Shown in pieces: positions 1 through 7,649 of a DNA stretch of 64,000 nucleotides. Origin of the DNA: an uncultured Clostridia bacterium (lineage in GTDB: Bacteria > Bacillota > Clostridia > Christensenellales > CAG-917); contig CAKQUX010000004.1 in NCBI GenBank assembly GCA_934277645.1, positions 1 through 64,000 of the forward strand. Reading direction: 5' to 3'. Below the pieces are notes generated by a model. That model searched no databases, was not told the DNA's origin, and worked only from the letters and a program-made list of their open reading frames with translations. The translations under genes were made by a program, and so were the position numbers. How positions within the stretch are numbered: the first letter of the stretch is position 1; each line of letters begins with the position of its first letter.

Positions 1-405
1 AGGCGAACATCCATCCCATAGTTTGTATTTAAGACTAATATTGTAGAAGCGATAACAACTAAGTTAAGGGGTTTTTACTTGCTGAAAGGGTAAAGAAAGA
101 GAACCTACGAGCATAAAAACAGTTTTTTGAAATCAATTGTGTGTAATAGCATTGAAAAAGAAAAAATGTTTGTTGCTCGTCGGTTCGGTGAGCGAAGCGA
201 ACTTTCGCCTAAGGCGAACATTCCGTATTGCTGTAAATATGAAATACAAGTTTAAATAAAGTTATTGATTTTAGGTTTTATTAACGATTGAGTATTACAA
301 TTTGTTTATATAAAGACAAACTCCTTAACTTAAATTAGTTAAGGAGTTTGTCTGGTTAAAGGAGCAAATATACAAAATGGAACTTGCAAAATTTAATCGT
401 TAAGT
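1..405. other. Gene-poor AT-rich stretch with a short GC-richer repeat
   Basis: I see no supportable gene here. A GC-richer segment at 183-220 stands out from the AT-rich surroundings. It contains the palindrome TTCGCCTAAGGCGAA (about 204-218, 7-bp arms, 1-nt loop) preceded by GAGCGAAGCGAAC. The first ten bases of the window (AGGCGAACAT) repeat the right edge of this segment, so a second copy may end at the window boundary. A 29-residue frame begins at an ATG near 167, but it reads through the palindrome and is unlikely to be real. A long perfect hairpin at 314-353 is listed separately. Confidence 0.5.
314..353 (-). terminator. Perfect 17-bp hairpin, likely terminator of the 406-570 gene
   Basis: The arms at 314-330 and 337-353 are perfectly complementary over 17 bp around a 6-nt loop (TAAATT). 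The hairpin lies 50-90 nt downstream of the stop codon of the minus-strand gene at 406-570. On that strand it is followed by TTTATATAAAC, a broken U-tract. It could equally be a small mobile palindrome; the terminator call rests on position and stem quality. Confidence 0.5.
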
Positions 406-570
406 TTATTTGCGTATGTATTCAATTAGGTCTAATATTTGTTCGTCAGAGAAGTGTGAAACGTTCCGCAAATAGTCAATCAATTTGTATGCCGCATCGT
501 AACGAATTTCGACTTCATTCATATCTACGTCTTGTTTATCTACGTCTTGTTTTTCAAAAATTTCTGTCAT
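406..570 (-). CDS. Small acidic protein of unknown function, 54 aa
   Basis: I found this short gene by reading the minus strand. ATG is at 570-568 with AAAGGATG about 7 nt upstream, and the stop is at 408-406. The product begins MTEIFEK, has a tandem five-residue repeat KQDVD-KQDVD (residues 7-16), then MNEVEIRYDAAYKLIDYL and ends DLIEYIRK. The C-terminal 38 residues look like a compact helical domain rich in I, L, Y and E. An internal ATG at residue 17 is an alternative start that would omit the repeat. It lies downstream of, and on the same strand as, the 807-1109 gene, with a 236-nt gap. I do not know the family; a role as partner of the upstream gene is only a guess. Confidence 0.6.
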   Translation of the reverse strand: MTEIFEKQDVDKQDVDMNEVEIRYDAAYKLIDYLRNVSHFSDEQILDLIEYIRK

Positions 571-806
571 AAAATTTCATCCTTTGTTTAATAATTTTTT
601 ATATCGACGTTGTCGGCTGTTGTTATATGTTTTTTTGTCCGGATATGCATTTACTTGATTTTTTTGGTTTAAAACATTCGGATTGTATCAAAAACTGTTT
701 TATATTAGCAGTCTTTTTTCTTTTGCATACATTTTTAGCTTGTCTATCAACCAAACTTCATTGCGTACGTTATACTTGTTCACTTGCAAGCATACAAAAA
801 TATAAT

Positions 807-1109
807 TTACGCCTGTGCTTTACGTTTTTGAATTTTTGCGGCTTGTTCTATATAAATATTTGGCAACCTATATACAGTTATCAAAATTTCGTTTATGAAA
901 ATATAAACGTACTGATTGTATATTTTAATGTTGTTTGCGGTTTTGTTTGTGCAAAACAAGCTACACAAATATTTTGATAAAGACCCGTATTTAACGTCGG
1001 TTTGACCTATGCCATGCACCAAGGCGTTTTCTGCTATTTTTTGAGTAGATTTTTTGTTGATTCCCATTCTTTCTCGAATGCGTTTTACGCTGTGTTTTGT
1101 TTCTGTCAT
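807..1109 (-). CDS. Conserved hypothetical small basic protein, 100 aa
   Basis: ATG is at 1109-1107 and is preceded by an excellent ribosome binding site (GAGAGGTGG, 4 nt spacing). The N-terminus reads KHSVKRIRERMGINKKS, then comes a central NKTANNIKIYNQYVYIF segment and a basic tail (KIQKRKAQA). I recall this layout (basic KHSxKRIRERxG start, NANNIRxY core, ITV strand) from short uncharacterised proteins in gut Clostridia, often in accessory DNA; that recollection was not checked. No catalytic motif is visible. The basic N-terminus would suit nucleic-acid binding, but this is inference. The surrounding AT-rich, gene-poor DNA is consistent with an accessory locus. Confidence 0.7.
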   Translation of the reverse strand: MTETKHSVKRIRERMGINKKSTQKIAENALVHGIGQTDVKYGSLSKYLCSLFCTNKTANNIKIYNQYVYIFINEILITVYRLPNIYIEQAAKIQKRKAQA

Positions 1110-1346
1110 TTTCCACCTCTCTAAACGGTAGCGAATAGCTACCGAGTTGTTTATATTTACAGTTTAAAGTTTTATCGTGCCGATTTCAATGCCGATTAGG
1201 GTAAATAATTACCCACTTTAATAGCTAATGCAGCAGTTTGATTGTTTTTTATTAAAAAACCATTAAAAAGTTTTTTTTCAAATTTAATTTCCTTTTTATT
1301 GTAAAAATTTAATATGTACTCAGAAAAGAACAAAGGGGTGTTCGAT

Positions 1347-3218
1347 ATGAAAAAAAGTATATTTATTCTGCTTGCAATACTAACGGTTTTGGCAACAGCC
1401 ATAGGACTTGTGGCGTGCGACGACTCGTTAAACGACGGATTTGATCCAAAAGGTTTTCCTAACGGCGGAGGCGAAACGAACGCTGTAGCGCCGACCGAGA
1501 AAACCATAACGTATTCCGATGACTTGTCTGCAATTATAAACGAAATCGACTTGTCGGAATACGAAACGTATGCCCTTAGCAATGCGACCGCTTTGGAAGG
1601 AAACGAAATAACGACGGCGGGCGAGTGGGTGTTGTCGGGTGATTATTCGGCAATTACCGTAAGCGTCGGCAACGGCGAAACAACGCACATTTATTTAAAC
1701 GGCGCAAATATTACGTCGGACGGAATTGCGATTTCAAACATAAACAAAAAATCGACGCTTATTATAACCGTTATCGGCGATAACACCGTTACGTCAAACA
1801 GTGAAACGGAAAACGCAATTCACGTAAAAGGTAATTTAATTGTGAACGGCGACGGCAGCCTTAACGTCGTGGCAAACGGAAAAAACGGCATTAAAGTATC
1901 GAAAGCGTTTGAAGCCACGTGCGCAACTATAAACGTAAATGCAAAAAATCACGCCATTGCCGCAAGAACGGTTGCTGTGGAAAATGCAACTTTAAACGTA
2001 ACTACGACGGGTAAAGACGGCATCAATGCGGAATGTGACGACGAAACTATGACTTTTACTTTTGAAGAAGGTTACGTCTATATGAAAAACGTAAACTTTA
2101 CCGCGAACGTCAGCGGTGACGGTATTCAAGCCGATACGTTTGTGTATATCGACGGCGGAAAATATACGGTCAAAACGAACGGCACGTTTGTAGAAAAGAC
2201 AAGCGAAAATATGACGACCTACGACCTTGAAAACGACGATTTCAGATATATGCTCGTAAACGGGGTTTATAAAAAGGTAGCCAGCGAAGATACCGCAAGG
2301 GGCGTCAGCTATGCGCTTACGCAAAGCTGCAAGGGAATAAAGGTCGGCGAAATTAAATACGACGATGCCGACGGCAACGAAATTGCCGTTACTGACGGAA
2401 ATTATGCGTTGATTATTAAAGGCGGCACTTTCGATTTCGATACAACTGACGACAGTTTCCATTGTAACAGCGGCGACCTTATAGTAGAGGACGGCGAGTT
2501 TACGGTATCTACTTATGACGACGGCTTTACAGCGGATAACTTGCTTAGCGTTAGTGGCGGAAAAGTCACGATTAAAACCTGCTATGAAGGCTTTGAAGGC
2601 AGCTACGTCCAGATTTATGGCGGAAAAATCGAAATAACCGCAAGCGACGACGCAATCAATGCCGCAAGCGATGATGAAACAGTTGTCGAACACATTATAA
2701 TAAGCGGCGGCGAGATAACTGTCGATGCCGACGGCGACGGAATCGATTCGAACGGCACGATTCTTATATCGGGCGGAACGGTAATCGTAAACGGTCCTAC
2801 GAGTGGCGGTGACTGCGCTCTCGATGCGGACGGCGGAATTTTGATAAATGGAGGCACTGTAATTGCAACTTCGATGAGTGGAATGGTTGAAACTCCGTCT
2901 TTGAATTCGACGGCATACGTCGTAAGTTATGCGCAAACGGACGTCATTTCGGCAGGAAGCGTCATAACGGTGAAAGATTCGTCGGGCAACACGGTGCTTC
3001 AAACCACTACTACGAAGAATTGTCAATCGATAATTTTCAGCACGCCGAAACTTGAAAAAGGCAAAACTTATACGATTTATAACGGTGAAACCGAACTCGG
3101 CTCTGTAACCGTTTCGTCAAACGTAACTTTGGCAGGTACAGCTTCGCAAGGCGGCTTCGGCGGTGGTGGACAACCGGGTGGCAATCCGCCTACGGGCAAT
3201 CCTCCGGAAAAGAGATAA
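1347..3218 (+). CDS. Secreted lipoprotein with Cthe_2159-type carbohydrate-binding region
   Basis: The chosen ATG (1347) follows AAGGGGTG and begins a lipoprotein signal: MKKS, a hydrophobic stretch, and the lipobox LVAC with Cys24. A start 11 codons upstream would bury the signal, so I reject it. The mature protein (623 aa precursor) is a long series of GG-x-h-x-h repeats such as INGGT, ISGGEIT and VDADGDGI. This is the pattern of the Ca-binding parallel beta-helix of the Cthe_2159 family (carbohydrate-binding domain-containing proteins). The region around residues 55-560 carries it. The C-terminus is a low-complexity Gly/Pro tail (GGFGGGGQPGG...). It is probably anchored to the outer face of the membrane and binds acidic polysaccharide; the ligand cannot be read from sequence. 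A structured element follows the gene. Confidence 0.8.
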   Translation: MKKSIFILLAILTVLATAIGLVACDDSLNDGFDPKGFPNGGGETNAVAPTEKTITYSDDLSAIINEIDLSEYETYALSNATALEGNEITTAGEWVLSGDYSAITVSVGNGETTHIYLNGANITSDGIAISNINKKSTLIITVIGDNTVTSNSETENAIHVKGNLIVNGDGSLNVVANGKNGIKVSKAFEATCATINVNAKNHAIAARTVAVENATLNVTTTGKDGINAECDDETMTFTFEEGYVYMKNVNFTANVSGDGIQADTFVYIDGGKYTVKTNGTFVEKTSENMTTYDLENDDFRYMLVNGVYKKVASEDTARGVSYALTQSCKGIKVGEIKYDDADGNEIAVTDGNYALIIKGGTFDFDTTDDSFHCNSGDLIVEDGEFTVSTYDDGFTADNLLSVSGGKVTIKTCYEGFEGSYVQIYGGKIEITASDDAINAASDDETVVEHIIISGGEITVDADGDGIDSNGTILISGGTVIVNGPTSGGDCALDADGGILINGGTVIATSMSGMVETPSLNSTAYVVSYAQTDVISAGSVITVKDSSGNTVLQTTTTKNCQSIIFSTPKLEKGKTYTIYNGETELGSVTVSSNVTLAGTASQGGFGGGGQPGGNPPTGNPPEKR

Positions 3219-3250
3219 TTTAGCTCCTTATCAATAGTTTTTTATAAAAG

Positions 3251-3345
3251 AAAAAGTTGCTCCGAATTGGCGTCATTTGGCGTTAGGTTAAAAGGATAGG
3301 CAAGGCAAACATCCTTTTAACTTTGTTTTTACGGGGTAACTTTTT
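3251..3345 (+). ncRNA. Nested hairpin element, terminator or leader RNA
   Basis: An inner perfect 11-bp stem pairs 3287-3297 (GTTAAAAGGAT) with 3311-3321 (ATCCTTTTAAC). An outer stem pairs 3251-3264 (AAAAAGTTGCTCCG) with 3332-3345 (CGGGGTAACTTTTT) with two non-Watson-Crick positions. The inner stem is followed by TTTGTTTTT, so it could terminate the lipoprotein transcript. The outer stem makes a 95-nt closed structure lying about 115 nt before the ECF transporter gene, a place where riboswitches occur. It does not match the TPP, FMN, preQ1 or folate riboswitch consensus as I remember them. Confidence 0.45.
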
Positions 3346-3458
3346 CATTTTTAAAACTTTAATCGTTTTTACTTGACTAAAACATAAAGTCATAGCATAA
3401 TGGTAAAAATTCAAAAGAACTTTTAGTTCAAACTTTCGAAAAAGCAACAGGAGAAACT

Positions 3459-4238
3459 ATGAAAACAAAGGACAAAGAATTAATCGACTTAGAGAACGCA
3501 GTTTCAAATGAGCAACCGGCGACAGACGACAATTTGGGCAAAAATGAAAAAACTATGACGGATAACAACGCTGTTAAATCCGATAATGATAAAAAATTTG
3601 GCATTAAAAAGAATAAAGAAAAGAAAGCCAAAGCAACCGAAAGCAAAGAAGAAAATACCAAAACCGAAGATGGCGAAACGGACGAAGTTGTGGCAGACGC
3701 CGTAGAGGGTGAAAATAAAGATAAACCCAAAAGCAAGGCGCGTACCGCAACGAAAAGGATAGCGTTTTCGGCTGTTTTTATGGCGCTTATCATTGTTTTT
3801 ACTTCGTTTATTAAAGTGCCTATCGGGGTTTCGGGGTACGTTCATATGGGTGACCTTATGATATATCTTTGCGCAAGCACGCTTCCGCTTCCTTATGCGC
3901 TTGTCGCGGCAGGCGTCGGCGGCGCGGTTTCGGACGTAATTGCAGGATATCCTGCTTGGGCGCCGTTTACGCTTGTCATTAAAATGCTTCTTGTTGTCTG
4001 CTTTACAAACAAAAAAGACACGGTTCTTTGCGTCAGAAACTATATAGCAGCGGCAATATGCCTTGTAATAACTATGGTCGGATATTTCTTTTCGGAAGTT
4101 ATTCTTTACGGAAGTTGGGGCGCATACGTCGGAATGCCTTGGAACTTGATTCAAGCGTTAGTCAGCGGCGTGATTTATATACTTATCGGACTTGCTCTCG
4201 ATAAAATGAAAGTAAAGGAAAGAGTGTTGCGATTGTAA
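3459..4238 (+). CDS. ECF transporter S component with long charged N-terminal tail
   Basis: ATG 3459 follows AGGAG. The first ~95 residues are hydrophilic and highly charged (runs of K, E and D) with no predicted fold. From about residue 96 (TATKRIAFSAVFMALII) the protein has roughly five to six membrane segments typical of energy-coupling-factor substrate-binding (S) components. These include a GYVHMGDLMIYLCA loop and GVGGAVSDVIAGYPAWAP. S components bind a vitamin or related substrate and work with a shared EcfA-EcfA'-EcfT module, which is not encoded here. The substrate cannot be told from this sequence. The family core is usually about 170-200 aa, so the cytoplasmic extension is unusual. 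It is monocistronic, with a hairpin after the stop. Confidence 0.8.
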   Translation: MKTKDKELIDLENAVSNEQPATDDNLGKNEKTMTDNNAVKSDNDKKFGIKKNKEKKAKATESKEENTKTEDGETDEVVADAVEGENKDKPKSKARTATKRIAFSAVFMALIIVFTSFIKVPIGVSGYVHMGDLMIYLCASTLPLPYALVAAGVGGAVSDVIAGYPAWAPFTLVIKMLLVVCFTNKKDTVLCVRNYIAAAICLVITMVGYFFSEVILYGSWGAYVGMPWNLIQALVSGVIYILIGLALDKMKVKERVLRL

Positions 4239-4288
4239 CGTGCAATTAAAAGGTTGCAGTAGAAAGGTTATAGTGCATTTAAGCAGTT

Positions 4289-4316
4289 TTAAAAGCGTTT
4301 TAATCAACGCTTTTAA
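4289..4316 (+). terminator. Hairpin after the ECF S-component gene
   Basis: A perfect 11-bp stem pairs TTAAAAGCGTT (4289-4299) with AACGCTTTTAA (4306-4316) around a 6-nt loop. No long U-tract follows, so termination may be weak. A partial copy of the right arm (ACGCTTTTAG) recurs about 35 nt downstream. Confidence 0.45.
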
Positions 4317-4389
4317 CTAAAATTATGTATTAAATCAACACCTTAACAAAAACGCTTTTAGTTTATCGTTTCGATTTTATTCTGAAATA

Positions 4390-4398
4390 TGATATAAT
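4390..4398 (+). promoter_or_regulatory. Extended -10 promoter for the ywlG-like gene
   Basis: TGATATAAT at 4390-4398 is an extended -10 box (TGn plus perfect TATAAT). The -35 region 17 nt upstream (TTCGAT) is poor, as is common when the -10 is extended. It lies 95 nt before the start codon at 4493. Confidence 0.55.
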
Positions 4399-4492
4399 GA
4401 GAAAGATAAATCAAATTAAAAAGTTATTATCAAAATTTGGAGCAAAAAGTTTAAACAAAGACGATAATACATAAAGTTTGAAGTAGGAAAGT

Positions 4493-5041
4493 ATGGAAGA
4501 AATTCAAATTCAACTTAAAAAAGCCATCGAAGAGCTGATTGAAGTTTCAAAGATTAAAAAAGGTCAAATCTTTCTTATCGGCTGTTCCACAAGCGAAGTT
4601 TGCGGCTATAAAATCGGCTCTCATTCCGCAGAAGACGTCGGAAAACTACTCGGCGAAGTCGCGCGCGATACCCTTGACGAAAAGGGCATATATCTTGCCG
4701 TTCAGTGTTGCGAACATCTTAACAGAGCGGTTGTCGTAAGCAGTGAATGCGCCGAAAAATACGGACTTGACGAAGTAAACGTTGTTCCGTGGCTCAAAGG
4801 CGGTGGCAGCTTTGCAACGGCAACTTATTACGGAATGAAAAACGCAGTAATGGTCGAGACTATAAAAGCTCACGCAGGTCTTGACATCGGCGGCGTTATG
4901 ATAGGAATGCGTCTTAAAGAAGTTGCTGTTCCTGTCAGACTTGTAAACAACAAAATCGGCGAAGCGTACGTCAGCGGCGCAAGAGTAAGACCGAAATTTG
5001 TCGGCGGCGAAAGAGCAAGATATAACGACGATTTAAAATAG
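4493..5041 (+). CDS. YwlG/UPF0340 family protein (TIGR01440)
   Basis: The 182-aa product matches the full length of the UPF0340 family (B. subtilis YwlG). Diagnostic blocks are FLIGCSTSEVCGYKIG near residue 28, VQCCEHLNRAVV near 70, VVPWLKGGGSFATATY near 97 and GLDIGGVMIGMRLK near 130. The conserved Cys-Cys-Glu-His and Gly-rich loops suggest an enzyme, but as far as I know its reaction has not been established. ATG 4493 is preceded by AGGAAAG. It is monocistronic, with a promoter about 95 nt upstream and a strong terminator at 5144. Family assignment is firm; function is unknown. Confidence 0.88.
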   Translation: MEEIQIQLKKAIEELIEVSKIKKGQIFLIGCSTSEVCGYKIGSHSAEDVGKLLGEVARDTLDEKGIYLAVQCCEHLNRAVVVSSECAEKYGLDEVNVVPWLKGGGSFATATYYGMKNAVMVETIKAHAGLDIGGVMIGMRLKEVAVPVRLVNNKIGEAYVSGARVRPKFVGGERARYNDDLK

Positions 5042-5143
5042 GTTTATAGAAAATTAGTTTATAAATTGTTTATAACAGATTATTTAAACTTTAATAGTTT
5101 GTTTAAACAGCTAAAAATTTTTAATTCATCGCATTTATTGTAT

Positions 5144-5178
5144 AAACGCATAATTATTCGCATAATTATGCGTTTTTT
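5144..5178 (+). terminator. Strong rho-independent terminator after ywlG-like gene
   Basis: A 14-bp stem pairs 5144-5157 with 5162-5175 around the tetraloop TCGC. It includes ACGCATAATTAT/ATAATTATGCGT and runs directly into a T-run (5173-5178). Confidence 0.85.
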
Positions 5179-5613
5179 GTCCTTTATACACATTTTTATC
5201 GGTTTTTCAAGCGATTTACTTGTAAAACTTTTTCTAATGTCGTTTTAAATACTATTCAATGAATTATCCATTCAACAAATTATCTGTTGGCTGTTCAAGA
5301 CATTATCTGTTCAAGGGGCATTATCTGATTTAAGTATTATGTTTCAATAGTTATTTATCTTTTTAATATTGCTTTGCGCAAAGTGTTGTTGGCGTTTCAT
5401 AAAAAGAAAAAGTTTCCTTAAAATCGAATGGCAAAATCGAAGAAATAATTTAATTATAAAAAGTGTGAGCATCATTTAATTGTTTTTTGAACCGTTAAGC
5501 CACGTTTAATTTTTTAAATAAAATAGACATAAAACTTTTGAAAACGCTTTATTTTGGCAATAATTCTTACGAGCGAAAGCGATAATTAAGTTAATATTTT
5601 TCGGGAGGCAAAT
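5179..5613. other. Non-coding spacer upstream of the spoIIA operon
   Basis: This is AT-rich DNA without a supportable gene. It must hold the promoter of spoIIAA-spoIIAB-sigF, which in Bacillus is SigH-dependent. A tentative -10-like GAAT with preceding AGAAAAAG occurs around 5405-5428, but the match to the SigH consensus is too loose to call. Short repeats of ATTATCTG occur at 5268-5325. The ribosome binding site GGGAGG at 5602-5607 belongs to spoIIAA. Confidence 0.4.
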
Positions 5614-5919
5614 ATGACAATTACTTACGGTCCCGCATCTGACGATTTTATTGTCGAACTTAACGGGGAGTTCGACGAAAGCGTTGCAAAAGGCGTTCGA
5701 GATACGCTCGATACGCTTATCGACAACTTCAATTTCAAGCGTCTTATTATCGAAATGACAAACGTTAGTTTTTTAGACAGTACGGGCATCGGTGTCGTGC
5801 TTGGTAGATTTAAAAAGCTACGCCAGATGGGTAGAACTTTGTGCGTTAAAAACGTAAACAAACAGGTCGATAAAGTGTTTTCGACGTGCGGCTTATATGA
5901 AGTGGTTTCAAAGTTATAA
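5614..5919 (+). CDS. spoIIAA: Anti-sigma F factor antagonist SpoIIAA
   Basis: This 101-aa STAS-domain protein sits first in the spoIIA operon. The block NVSFLDSTGIGVVLGRFKK carries the phosphorylatable serine; Ser56 aligns with Ser58 of B. subtilis SpoIIAA. In the family, unphosphorylated SpoIIAA binds SpoIIAB and frees SigF in the forespore, while SpoIIAB phosphorylates and inactivates it. GGGAGG precedes ATG 5614 and spoIIAB begins 9 nt after the stop. Length and gene order are canonical. Confidence 0.95.
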   Translation: MTITYGPASDDFIVELNGEFDESVAKGVRDTLDTLIDNFNFKRLIIEMTNVSFLDSTGIGVVLGRFKKLRQMGRTLCVKNVNKQVDKVFSTCGLYEVVSKL

Positions 5920-5928
5920 GGAGTAAAA

Positions 5929-6348
5929 ATGAATTATTTAAAAATGCAACTTTTGGGTAAATCGGAAAACGAGAAGTTTTGCCGAAGCGCGATTGCGGCG
6001 TTTTGCGTGGAACTTTCACCGAGCGTCGAAGAGATAAACGACGTAAAGACCGCCGTCAGCGAGGCTGTCACTAACGTTGTGGTGCACGCCTACGACGGCG
6101 AAGGCGAAATCGGCGTCGAAGCATACATAGACGGCAACAAACTTACGCTTGTTATATCAGATAACGGCAAAGGAATAGAAGACGTCAAAAGGGCGCAAGA
6201 GCCGTTTTATTCAACGAAAAGCGAAGATGAAAGAAGCGGAATGGGTTTTACCGTTATGCAAACTTTTATGGACACGGTCGAAGTCGAATCGACGATGGGC
6301 GTCGGCACAAGAGTCAAAATGACTAAAACTTTTGGAGGAGAATGTTAG
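5929..6348 (+). CDS. spoIIAB: Anti-sigma F factor / kinase SpoIIAB
   Basis: This 139-aa GHKL-type ATPase shows the N-box (EAVTNVVVHAY, about residue 45), the G1 box (DNGKGI, about 85) and the G2 box (SGMGFTVM, about 104). The protein holds SigF inactive and is the serine kinase for SpoIIAA. AAGGAG precedes ATG 5929. Its end overlaps sigF by 7 nt, and the sigF ribosome binding site (GGAGGA) lies inside its last codons, suggesting translational coupling. Confidence 0.96.
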   Translation: MNYLKMQLLGKSENEKFCRSAIAAFCVELSPSVEEINDVKTAVSEAVTNVVVHAYDGEGEIGVEAYIDGNKLTLVISDNGKGIEDVKRAQEPFYSTKSEDERSGMGFTVMQTFMDTVEVESTMGVGTRVKMTKTFGGEC

Positions 6349-7058
6349 AGCATAACCAAACCGTAGAGCTTATTAAAAAGGCTCAGAACGGCGATTCCAA
6401 TGCAAAAGACGAACTTATAAACAATAATTTGCCGCTTATTAAATCGGTAGTAAAACGTTTTACGGGTAGGCTCGAATACGACGACCTTATGCAACTCGGC
6501 TCTATGGGATTTTTAAAAGCCGTTTCGAATTTCGACGAAGCGTTCGGAGTCAGATTTTCAACGTATGCCGTTCCGATGATTATGGGGGAAATAAAAAGAT
6601 TTTTACGCGACGACGGAATGATTAAGGTGTCCCGTTCAATGAAAACGCTGAATTATAAAATCAATTTATTTGTGGAAGAATACAAATCGGAGCATCAGAA
6701 AGAACCGACTATAAACGAAATTGCGGACAAACTAAACGAAGATCCGCATGACGTGGTGTTCGCTATGGATTCCGCAAAAACCGTAACGTCGATTTATGCG
6801 GAAAGCGACGATGGCGAAATGAACGTTCTCGATAAAATCGCCGACGATTCCGAACTTAATATGTTCGATAAGCTGCTAATTAAGGACTCGATTCAAAAGC
6901 TGTCGGGAAGAGAGCAAAAAATTATAATTCTAAGATATTTCAGAGATAAAACGCAAAGCGAAGTCGCCGAACTTCTAGGAATTTCGCAAGTGCAGGTATC
7001 TCGTCTCGAAAACAAAATATTGATGAAGTTGAAAGACAACATAAACGGCTCGGCATAA
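6342..7058 (+). CDS. sigF: RNA polymerase sigma-F factor (spoIIAC)
   Basis: This 238-aa sigma-70 family member has region 2 (YDDLMQLGSMGFLKAV, FDEAFGVRFSTYAVPMIMGE), region 3 and region 4 with a helix-turn-helix (QSEVAELLGISQVQVSRLE). Sequence alone could also fit SigG. Position immediately after spoIIAA and spoIIAB identifies it as SigF, the first forespore-specific sigma factor. The start ATG at 6342 overlaps the spoIIAB stop. A terminator hairpin overlaps its own stop codon. Confidence 0.94.
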   Translation: MLEHNQTVELIKKAQNGDSNAKDELINNNLPLIKSVVKRFTGRLEYDDLMQLGSMGFLKAVSNFDEAFGVRFSTYAVPMIMGEIKRFLRDDGMIKVSRSMKTLNYKINLFVEEYKSEHQKEPTINEIADKLNEDPHDVVFAMDSAKTVTSIYAESDDGEMNVLDKIADDSELNMFDKLLIKDSIQKLSGREQKIIILRYFRDKTQSEVAELLGISQVQVSRLENKILMKLKDNINGSA

Positions 7059-7074
7059 ACCTTGCCGTTTTTTT
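7043..7074 (+). terminator. Terminator overlapping the end of sigF
   Basis: AAACGGC (7043-7049) pairs with GCCGTTT (7064-7070) and runs into a T-run. The left arm lies inside the last sigF codons and the stop codon (7056-7058) is in the loop. It separates the spoIIA operon from the downstream spoVA genes. Confidence 0.75.
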
Positions 7075-7152
7075 GTTCGCTTTTAATCGGTTAGTTTTTA
7101 TAAACTAAACAAAATGCATAAAAATTCGATTTTGCCCAAAAATAAAGATATG

Positions 7153-7181
7153 GAATATAACGTGATTTTAAAAGCGATAAA
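7153..7181 (+). promoter_or_regulatory. Possible forespore sigma (SigF/SigG) promoter for spoVAC
   Basis: GAATA at 7153-7157 and CGATAAA at 7175-7181, with a 17-nt spacer, resemble the SigG pattern (-35 GNATR, -10 CATnnTA) about 30 nt before the spoVAC start. The spoVA operon is SigG-dependent in Bacillus. The match is partial and was judged by eye. Confidence 0.35.
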
Positions 7182-7211
7182 ATATCGTGATGAAATTGTC
7201 GAGGGAGAAAA

Positions 7212-7649
7212 GTGGAAAAAGAGAGATATTTAAAACTCATTAAAGATACGACGCCTAAAACGAAAATGGTCAAAACGTTGGCTCTTTCTTTTACGGTCGG
7301 CGGCGTTATCTGTTGTATCGGACAGGCGGTTGCAGACATAATTATGTTGATTTCGCCTGCAATGCCCGAAACCGAAATGAAAATGTGGACGACTATCGTT
7401 ATGATTTTTCTAGGCTCGTTTTTTACGGGCGTCGGACTATACGATAAACTCGGCTATTATGCTGGCGGTGGGTCGATAATTCCTATAACTGGGTTTGCAA
7501 ACTCAATCGTATCGCCTGCAATGGAGTACAATCGTGAAGGCGTGGTTTTCGGTGTGTGTTCAAAAATGTTTACGGTGGCAGGACCTATCATTGTTTTCGG
7601 TGTCGTGGCTTCCGTGCTTGTCGGACTTATAGGAATGTTTTTTGTATGA
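7212..7649 (+). CDS. spoVAC: Stage V sporulation protein AC
   Basis: This 145-aa membrane protein starts at GTG 7212 after GAGGGAG. Its repeated hydrophobic segments and the signature GYYAGGGSIIPITGFANSIV are characteristic of SpoVAC. In the family, SpoVAC is a mechanosensitive channel subunit of the SpoVA system, which imports dipicolinic acid into the forespore and releases it in germination. It overlaps spoVAD by 4 nt. Clostridia commonly carry only spoVAC-D-E, as seen here. Confidence 0.95.
   Translation: MEKERYLKLIKDTTPKTKMVKTLALSFTVGGVICCIGQAVADIIMLISPAMPETEMKMWTTIVMIFLGSFFTGVGLYDKLGYYAGGGSIIPITGFANSIVSPAMEYNREGVVFGVCSKMFTVAGPIIVFGVVASVLVGLIGMFFV

Noticed and set aside
627..977. 116-aa plus-strand frame near the left end
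   Set aside because: It overlaps the better supported minus-strand gene at 807-1109, lacks a ribosome site and is rich in Cys and Phe as antisense frames often are.
1992..3026. 344-aa minus-strand frame opposite the lipoprotein gene
   Set aside because: It mirrors the repetitive lipoprotein gene, has no ribosome site and its composition (rich in R, Y, I, V, C) is that of an antisense shadow.
3251..3345. TPP riboswitch before the ECF gene
   Set aside because: The CTGAGA and ACCTGA-type conserved blocks are missing.
5066..5248. 60-aa plus-strand frame after the ywlG-like gene
   Set aside because: It contains the terminator hairpin and a hydrophobic low-complexity sequence without a ribosome site.
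7556..7645. N-terminal extension of SpoVAD
   Set aside because: The extra 30 residues only translate spoVAC out of frame; the ATGA overlap start at 7646 gives the family length.
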